The notes under the pieces: model-generated
Told to the model about the DNA's origin: nothing
Seen by the model: the letters and a program-made list of their open reading frames with translations, nothing else
Database searches by the model: none
NCBI GenBank assembly: GCA_003254885.1
Contig: QANT01004585.1
Span: forward strand, 1 to 64,000
DNA length: 64,000 nt
Source: Purshia tridentata
Lineage: Eukaryota; Streptophyta; Magnoliopsida; Rosales; Rosaceae
Direction: 5' to 3'
Shown here: positions 56,165-64,000 of the stretch, piece after piece
Layout of the letters: every line of letters starts with the position of its first letter
Position numbering within the stretch: the stretch's first letter is position 1
Position numbers and translations under genes: made by a program

Positions 56165-56535
56165 CTTGGTGGGTAACAAAGATTCAGACCCAAAACTCTA
56201 ATCCTTCACAAGTTCAGAAATTTGACAATGGAAGGTGGACTTCAAGAGCTATATTTGATGGGGTCTTAACAAATAAAAACCAGTAAACAATACTTTATAA
56301 GAAAAATGTGGAAGAGAGGTTACTGGTTGGACCTGGCTATGAAAAAATAGAGCAACAAAAAGAACGTGTACTAGGTGACTTGGCGTGTCCGAGTTTCCAA
56401 ATGTATGCGTTTAAGGCACAGCTTGTTTGGAGCATCGTGGGTTAACGACAACACTAACAAATGGGATCTTCAACTGGCGCCATTCAGTTGCTTGGTGCGT
56501 GTTGGGCTTCTTTAAACATTTTTGGTAACTCATGT

Positions 56536-56541
56536 CACGTG
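56536..56541. promoter_or_regulatory. G-box CACGTG upstream of the ABC1K7-type gene
   Basis: In the context GTCACGTGGCA, an ABRE-like core about 370 bp before the inferred leader exon end. ABA or stress response would suit the family but is inferred. Confidence 0.4.
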
Positions 56542-57156
56542 GCAGTTCCTCTCACTTGTAATTCTGAATGGCTCTGCTCTCACTAAGTCACTGTATAAGA
56601 AAAAGATCCTACCCAATAGGATTTTGCTTGATTGATGTAGAACTAGTGCCAAATTGCCAATCCATAATTGGAATGTCATTGTAATGACTGGGATTTTTGT
56701 TACACAGTTAAATGTTTTGAGTTGATAGATTCAATGCATATAGAGAATGATCGGTTAAATCCGTAATTTTTTATATTTTAAAGAGTTTGTAATAAAATTG
56801 ACCTCATACAAAATATGGTTAAATTTATTGTCATCATAAGTGTAATTTGTGTTTTATATATATATATATATATCATATAATAGCTATTTTATGTAATTTG
56901 TATGACAAATTAATATCAAACCACTAATAAATTTAGTGAGAAGGACATTATGATACTAACTTGACCTAAAGAACAATTTTTCGTGTAAAGCGCATTCATA
57001 AATATAAATTAAGCTGTCAAGCACTCATGCTGCATCTGCTTAGTAAGTGAATCTATATATTTAGGTATTTTTTTAGATCCATTTGACACTTTTGTTGAGT
57101 GCTCGACATAAACTTTTGTCTTGGAACTTAAGTGGTTAAGCCGATTATCCTTTTGG

Positions 57157-58295
57157 GGGTTAAATACGTTTTTAGTCCCTGTATTTTACTCCAAAAACAA
57201 ATTTGGTCCTCTTGGTTTCAAAATTCCGATTTTAGTCCTTGGGTTTTACTCCAAAAACAAATTTGGTCCTCGTGGTTTCAAAATTCCAGTTTTGGTCCTT
57301 GGGTTTTTGTCCATTTCTAATTTTGATCTTTAGGTTTTTGTCCATTTGCAATTTTCATCCTTAAATACTTATATATGTTATTTTGACATTTTTTAAATAG
57401 AATTTTTTTAAAAAGAATTAGTCGGGGTAAATGGGTTGCTAAAAATAAGGAGAGGTGTGATCTTTTATTTCATTTTATTTTTCAATTCTAATTATTCTAT
57501 TTTATTATTTTACTCTCAAAATATTAAGTTGTTTGATTTTAATCTTTTAATTAACAAAAGGCAATGTTGGATTTTTGAATGTTTAACCTTCCTCCTCATT
57601 CTCCTATTATATATACTAGTCTTTTGCTACGCGTGTTGCGCGTGNCGTGTTGCACGTGTCAATTAGCTTTTATAAATATTTAATTAAAAATTTTAATAAT
57701 TTATTTCTCTTAAAATAATAGTGATGTGGAAGTGGGTTGCTAAAAATAAGTGCAATATTTTTTTTGTATTTTTTAATTTTAATTATTCTATTTTACATTT
57801 TTTTCTTTTACTAATAAATAATATTATGAATACCTATTTTTTAAATAGGGTATTTTTGAAATTCATAAATTTAACTATTTACTCTCCTTTTGGCTTTATA
57901 TATCCTTACTATTATAAAGCCAGGAGACAGGCTTCACCAAATTTTAAATTTTCATAAATACACTTAATTCAATTTAATAAATAAAGATATAATTGTAAAA
58001 TGTAAAAATTAAAATACAATTTTAAAAATAAAAAACACCTCAAAAGGTGGAGAAAGTGAGGATAATTTATTAAAAATAAAAATATAAAAAAACACATAAT
58101 ATAAATTTAAATGGACATGTGCGGAGCACGTGCCAAGAGTCTAGTATAAATAAATATATGTAATTTGCAAAATAACACTGAAGGACCAAAATTGTTAATG
58201 AACGAAAACCCAAGGATCAAAATTGGAATTTTGAAAATACAAGGACTAAATTTGTTTTTCGTGTAAAACACAAGGACTAAAAATGTAATTAACCC
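57157..58295. mobile_element. Non-autonomous element with long terminal inverted repeats, about 1.14 kb
   Basis: The left arm begins GGGTTAAATACGTTTTTAGT and the right arm, reverse complemented, GGGTTAATTACATTTTTAGT. Each arm continues for 100 bp or more with repeated CAAATTTGGTCCT / TTTCAAAATTCC / TTGGGTTTT blocks, which are themselves partly tandem in the left arm (57190-57240 and 57249-57300). There is no transposase. Long TIRs suggest a Mutator-like MITE, but no 9-bp target duplication was found. Confidence 0.75.
57600..58144 (+). mobile_element. Possible Helitron-like insertion nested in the TIR element
   Basis: The right end has a GC-rich hairpin (58113-58134, GGACATGTGC / GCACGTGCC) followed six bases later by CTAG and a T. 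This is the layout of a Helitron 3' terminus. The left side near 57615-57660 has related GCGTGTTGCGCGTG sequence with an N near 57645. The exact 5' end was not fixed. Direct repeats (GTGGGTTGCTAAAAATAAG-like) near 57430 and 57731 suggest further internal duplication. Confidence 0.45.
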
Positions 58296-58299
58296 ATAA

Positions 58300-60610
58300 A
58301 TGAGTAACAAACACGCACATAAGAGATTTATAAAGTTGAAATATAAGAGAGTGCTTATAGCACTACTCTATTCATCCTAACTATAATGAGTTATTACACA
58401 TACAAATTAAACCAATGCACATATAAGCCGAATTTGTTTTTAATTGGTAATTATTATATATAAGCCAAATTTTTTTTTTGGCCAGGATTATATATAAGCC
58501 AATTTGATTTGTAGAGAAACAATAATAATAATAAGAAGCTAGTGACGGATAGGAGCTAGCTGGTGTTGTGTAGCTTCCACTCGTTTCACAATGTTGTCGT
58601 CTTTATAACATAATCACACGCGTTAATAGAGTGAGGTACAGCTCAATTTAAGATTTGGTCTTGATTCTTTGACATTTAAGCTGCAATTAATTCCCAAACA
58701 TACATGATACATATGATTTGTCTGAGAAAAATAATCTAGAACTGGTGATTTAAATATTCAAATATTCGTCCAAACCAAGCATTACATTATTTTGGAAATG
58801 GTAACCATCATGATGAGCTGCCCTGAAAAATAAACTACATGAATTAATTAACGCGGTTTTGTAATATGCCAAAAGTCCCATTAATTCTCTGCTCAATAAT
58901 AATTATCTAATTTATCTCTTTATTTTCTGCTCCATTGGGGTCAAAGTCGTCCTCTCACTCCACACGCCAGAGATATTGAAATTTATTTTCAATGCAATTT
59001 TGGTAACTTTTTCTTTAGCAAGTTGGTGACGTGTCTCGAAATTATTACCTTTTGGAATGCCAGTTGATGAATAAATTTTATTCTTTCCCCTATTTATTAT
59101 GATGCGTAATTATTTTGCTCCATTAAGAAACCCAACACCACATTTTGATGGTAAGTACTTTTTCCCATTTTAATAATTTTGGCCTATAACATTGCTCTTT
59201 CAGCAAGGAATTCCTTGGTAAGGTCCCATATTTTATATATATGGAAGTCAATGAGTTCAATTTCGATGAGTTGGGTTAATAATGGGGCAGAAGCATCAAA
59301 ATAAGGAAAAAACAATGGCCAAATGGGTCACGCAATTAAAAGACCAGAATAATAAGAAGATTCATCTGGTTTTGTAACTCCTTTAACAATCAAGAGATCG
59401 GCCAACACTTTTCATTTTGGAAACTCTTTCTATGACCCCCTTCATACATCACCTGAGGTTATAAACATATGCCACTTGTTCATCTTTCTTATTTTGTTCA
59501 AGAAATAAGTAAATTTACCTTTCGAAAAAAGAGTAAATCATCCATAAGTACATTTACCTTATGAGGTCAATGCGTTGATATATAGGTATATACTACACAT
59601 ATCTTACTCAAGTTGTCTTATGAGATTGTGGATCAAAATTCTTAAATAATTGAAACATTAATAAGTATTTTATAACTGTCATACATAATTGAGACGATAT
59701 AAATAATAATAATGTGTTACGTCATGTGTTTATGAGAGTCTAACGAAAGACAGATGATATAATAATTGAGTATAGGGGGCACGTGGTTTTTACTGGTTTG
59801 TAGTACAAGATGATAGAGTTGATGGGGGGTTATGACCATGAGGCCATGTGGAAACCACAATGAGGAGGTTCCCCAGCCATAGGCGCATTATACTCTGATT
59901 TGCATGACTTTAAGGACTCGAAAAGACCCCAACACTAGTTTGTGACAGCCAACATATATGGCGTCCACGTTAGGTTAATTAATTAGGCCATACATGCCCC
60001 GTCGATCATAGTAGTGTTTATATGTTATATGTACAAACATATTTCAAAGTGAAAACTTTATACTTACACAATAGTAGAAAGGTGAATTCTTAGACTAATA
60101 ATTACTTCCGCCAAGTTGGAAAAAATGACTGGTAAGTGGTAACACAAGTACATAGTACTACAATGTTTTTCCTCTATAATAATTGAGCTATATACAATTA
60201 TTCAAAGATAGACTTGATCACTCCACCTGAAAAACAAGGAGTGATGCAAGGATTCACGACTAGGTACAGTGAAAAAAATTCGAAAAAAAAAAAAACTAGC
60301 TTTGATGTGACTAAATTCTGAAAGCAGAACATAGTGATGAGATAGGAGTTTGAGGTCAAAAAGTTAAATAGGAACTCCAATGAGATAGCGATTTAAGGGG
60401 AAGCTTTCAAAGACAGTCCAGAAACCAGATACATACTTAAATTTTGCAGATTTTGTAGTTGACAATGTGGTGCATGAGGTACTATTACAAACTACTACGC
60501 ATGCATGAGATATATGCAAGTATGTATGAAATTCTATTGTACTTACGTGCATGTCAGTGCTATATAACCTTTATATGTATAGATCGATATACATACCCTA
60601 AATTTGATTA
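58300..60610. other. AT-rich intergenic DNA
   Basis: No exon, RNA gene or clear element recognised. Contains scattered TATATA tracts. Open frames are short and unsupported. Confidence 0.5.
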
Positions 60611-60927
60611 TATTTGAATTTATAATAATATATAATTAGTATATAAAAGTTTTGAGATCGAAAGCAGTTGCCATCTTATCGCCAACCCTCAAAAGCGCGC
60701 GACTTCCCCATAGATATGCCTCACGTTGCAACGTGTATATAAGACAAGATCTAGGAACATTAATCTTAATGTTGAATTATATATGTATTTTGTCCTCATC
60801 TCCAACATTACACAGCTAGCACTCAAACATGCATTGAAGCTTTTGAAAGTCCCGTACATTAAAAGTGGCTTGGCCAATGGTTGTTGTTGGTCCATAAACG
60901 TACCCTGGTGAAAGTGTCTTTCATTAA
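60611..60927 (+). repeat. Direct duplication, copy 1
   Basis: 317 bp almost identical to 61703-61979 apart from about 44 extra bases (60648-60690) and a few small changes. Includes the perfect 14-bp palindrome CACGTTGCAACGTG at 60722-60735. Confidence 0.9.
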
Positions 60928-60928
60928 A

Positions 60929-61674
60929 GGCCAGTTTGGTATTGCTGTACTGTGAAAATAATCACTGTGAAATATGCTGTGATTATAATCAGCGGTGAAA
61001 TAAAAAAGTTAAATATTTGGTAAACTGTATTATAAAAAGTGTTGTGGATACAAAAAAGGATTCTTATGTGTTTGGTAAATATTAGTGTTAAAAGTGTTTT
61101 AATTATATATAATGACTGAAATAGACATGATGATTAAAGTGCTTTACAAATACTTGTTTGGTTAAAAACCACGTCCACTTGCATTTATACAATTTTTTTT
61201 TCTAAATTATATATAAAATGTTCGGCACATTGTTTCATAATTCTTTTTGGAAATAACAATTGCAAACCATTATAAGTTTATATTTCAACAAAAAAAAAAA
61301 GGTATATTATAAGCCCTAAAATTAAATAGTAAGAAAAGATTAATAAAAAAATATAAGACATACCTTGGTTCTTTTGCTTTGTGTATAACCCCAGCAAAAA
61401 ACTGAAGAAGAGATGGAGCAAGGAGAAGAACTGTGCGCCCTAGGTGCTAATCTCACAGGATATATATATATATATATATATCCCTTGTAAATTGTTATAA
61501 TTGATAAGGATATTTTAGGTATTTCAAAAGTTTCATTAAACCATATAACCGGTTCCTGACTGATTATTTACAACGTGAATTATAAAAGCTTCCCTTGGTT
61601 AGCTTTTTAAAATCTCTGCCAATGAATTGGAATTTTGAAAAAAAGCTGATGTTTATTTATTAACCAAACGGGCC
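60929..61674. mobile_element. AGTTTGGTATT-family element, about 746 bp
   Basis: The left end GGCCAGTTTGGTATTGCTGT matches the MITE at 5792-6070. The right end AACCAAACGGGCC gives a shorter, imperfect inverted match. The interior is AT rich with a (TA)n at 61458-61482. The size suggests a composite or an internally expanded copy. It fills most of the gap between the two copies of the direct duplication. Confidence 0.6.
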
Positions 61675-61702
61675 TTGAGCTCAAAATTGTCAAAATAAGT
61701 AA

Positions 61703-61979
61703 TATTTGAATTTATAATAATATATAATTAGTATATAAAGCGCGCGACTTCCCCATAGATATGTCTCACGTTGCAACGTGTATGTAAGACAAGATCTAGG
61801 AACATTAATCTTAATGTTGAATTATATATGTATTTTGTCCTCATGAGTCATCTCCAACATTACACAGCTAGCACTCAAACATGCATTGAAGCTTTTCAAA
61901 GTCCCGTACATTAAAAGTGGCTTGGCCAATGGTTGTTGTTGGTCCATAAACGTACCCTGGTGAAAGGGTCTTTCATTAA
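61703..61979 (+). repeat. Direct duplication, copy 2
   Basis: See copy 1. The palindrome recurs at 61767-61780. Homology ends at TTTCATTAA in both copies, exactly where the MITE starts in copy 1. Confidence 0.9.
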
Positions 61980-64000
61980 GTCATCGATCGTCATATACGG
62001 ACTCATGATGAGCACCGGAGAAGGTCTAATTATTCGCCTTAATAAATGCAGAGTTTGCCGGCTGGTGCATGCGCCATGTCTTATAAAGTCCTCTCTCACT
62101 CACGAGAGCAGACCTGTCGTCCTCTGTCCAGCTCTCGCTTGATGGAATAACTTGTTTCTCTAAATGGAATAACTTGCAGTTGGATATATATATTCATCAT
62201 CATCATCATCATCATCACGTACTAAATACTGATCGATGTGACAAACACATGTATCCACTAGCTAGTACGTACATGTTGATCATGAGACTCCAACTCTATA
62301 TATATATAGAATAATACACATATGCACCCTACTACAACCAAATGTACTCAAAAATCAAGGGTACTAACAGTCTAGGTGACCCACTACTAAAACTTTTTTA
62401 TATTTAAAATTAAAAATGAGAGAGGTTCAAAGTTTGGATCACCCGTTCATATATACACATCCCAAGTCTCCGCTAATATTCACATACAATCCTCAGGACA
62501 TGTTTGAATTTGAATGTTATAACATGTCGTGATGAACTGAAAGTCCGAAACTATATATATAGAACCTTATCCAGTTATCTTGACAACCAGTCGTAGCAGT
62601 ACATATATATATCTAGCTTCCAAGATGATGAACCCCTTTCTTTTAACTTGGATATTCTTTCTACAAACAACTATGATATACGTACGCTGTTTGTTCAATC
62701 ATACATATGCTTAATTTCCATCTTTTGTTGTTTTGCTATGATCGATTGGAGAGTATATATGAAAGCATGGACTTGCATGATTAGGTTAGAGACAGGATGG
62801 GGTTATCCTTATTCCCTCCCCCTTACTCCATTTCTAAAAAGAGAAATATGATGTTTACACAACCCTGAGTGCACAACAGCCCCATCACATGCATGATCAT
62901 AGCTATCGTATAATTGATCGATGACGATTCTAAATGAAACAATGTTGGAAAGCTATGGTCAATTTAGTAATTACTTATGTTGGTGACATTAGTGGCTCCT
63001 GCCTCCTGGGTCTACATAGAATGACATTCTCCCCCGTAAAGATAGATAAGATTGACTACTTCTACTTGCTCAATATCAAAAACGAGTGAATGAGAAACTT
63101 ATCTTAAAAGTTAAAAGTGACTCACATGATTATCGTGAACATGAAATATGTAGTTCGAATAGAAGTAATATATCCACATGAAAAAATTTCTGAAAATGTT
63201 GAATGGTTTGAGATATATACCCACACCTGTGGGCTAGCCACCTATCCTCTTAATAAATAATTCTTCGAATATTTTTGTCTTATAATTTGGGCTCACCTTG
63301 TAGAATGGGCCATTGCGTCCACAACTTAAAACGTCACACGGGTCCAGTCTTGTCATGGCAATTTTTAAAGACAAGAAGCAAACAGGATGGTTAATAAAAT
63401 TCAATAGTACTATTTTTACCATATTTTTATACCATATTTGTTGTACCATCTTACGTGTTAAGATTGTACCGACAAAGTATTTCTTTATTTTTAGGGTTTT
63501 TATTTTTATTTTTTTAGTGTCCAATGTATGAATGCCATATAAATTACCACATAAGATGATATAAAATTATAGTATTAAAATGTGATAAGTGTAGTATTAT
63601 TGAATAAAATTCTTTATCACAATTGTGTGTGTACTCATTGATTAATATGAAGCTAAGAAATGTATTACAAGTTCAGGTTTTTACTTTGACTAGCATCAAT
63701 ATTACAGAAGTGTAACATATATGAAAATAAATGACAATTAAGAAACTAAAGTGCGCGCAAACAAAGAGTAAGCAAATTAACCTCCCACATCTCAAAGTAC
63801 ATGCTAATGAATTGGATTAAAAAAACCTAATTTGGCTGACACGTACATCGATCTGAGTACTCATGACTCACCATACTAAAATTCATACTTCACTCCCAAA
63901 AGAAATTAAGAATAAACAAATAAAAAATAAGGTTAGACAGATTATGGTATATATATGGAATATGAATTCCCCAAAAATTGAACTCACTGAGCCAAGCAGC
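61980..64000. other. Intergenic DNA to the right edge
   Basis: Contains a (TCA)8 microsatellite at 62194-62217 and many TATATA runs. TTATAAAG at about 62079 followed by a CT-rich stretch could be a promoter, but no convincing coding exon follows within the window. Confidence 0.45.
62194..62217. repeat. (TCA)8 microsatellite
   Basis: Eight uninterrupted TCA units. Confidence 0.9.

Noticed and set aside
57436-57957. Hydrophobic small open frames
   Set aside because: Inside the AT-rich interior of a non-autonomous transposable element; composition explains the Phe/Leu/Ile bias.
62058-62150. Possible miRNA-like hairpin (CGAGAGC ... GCTCTCG) after a TATA-like box
   Set aside because: The stem is only about 7 bp with a poorly paired interior, too short for a plant miRNA precursor.

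Overview
The window is nuclear DNA of a flowering plant. Its genes have many short exons with GT-AG introns and AT-rich introns and spacers. The products include plastid-targeted proteins, a mevalonate-pathway thiolase, a NOI/RIN4-type protein and F-box-associated proteins. The interspersed MITEs and an Au-type SINE point to a eudicot, and the MITE end sequences (AGTTTGGTATTGCTGT, GGGGTGTATTGTATAT) resemble families I associate with Rosaceae trees such as peach or apple. That family placement is inference only. The sequence contains two N bases, at 18489 and near 57645.

Layout. 0.5-5.0 kb: 5' two-fifths or so of a GBF-interacting-protein-1-like gene on the minus strand, running off the left edge. 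5.2-8.2 kb: spacer with two MITEs, a 140-bp tandem duplication and a triple G-box cluster. 9.4-13.6 kb: LACS8-type long-chain acyl-CoA synthetase (+). 14.2-16.6 kb: plastid multi-spanning membrane protein (-), divergent from a plastid SET/Rubisco-LSMT-type methyltransferase at 16.8-20.4 kb (+). 21.5-24.1 kb: indole-3-glycerol-phosphate synthase (+). 24.9-28.4 kb: SAWADEE-domain gene (+) whose long intron is built of internal duplications. 29.7-31.0 kb: p24-beta-type cargo receptor (+). 32.2-39.1 kb: a nested tandem-duplication array with two intact and one fragmentary F-box-associated gene (-), repeated copies of the p24 upstream region and a broken p24 copy. 39.4-41.8 kb: small NOI/RIN4-like gene (-) with an Au-like SINE in its intron. 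43.4-47.8 kb: cytosolic acetoacetyl-CoA thiolase (-). 51.0-56.3 kb: ABC1K7-type atypical kinase (-). 56.3-64 kb: gene-poor, repeat-rich DNA holding a long-TIR element with a Helitron-like end inside it, and a 0.3-kb direct duplication flanking a third MITE.

The genes do not form an operon or one pathway. Several act in the chloroplast (membrane protein, SET methyltransferase, IGPS, ABC1K7) and two in acyl-CoA metabolism (LACS8, thiolase). From memory, the gene set matches two separate Arabidopsis blocks (around At3g07660-At3g07700 and At2g04350-At2g04400), so the window may keep an ancestral order that was fractionated in Arabidopsis. The most unusual part is the 32-39 kb array. Two spliced exons downstream of each F-box-associated ORF are preserved in frame in both copies, although the proteins lack the F-box itself.

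All exon joins below were read by eye from splice signals and reading frame. No alignment or transcript data were used.
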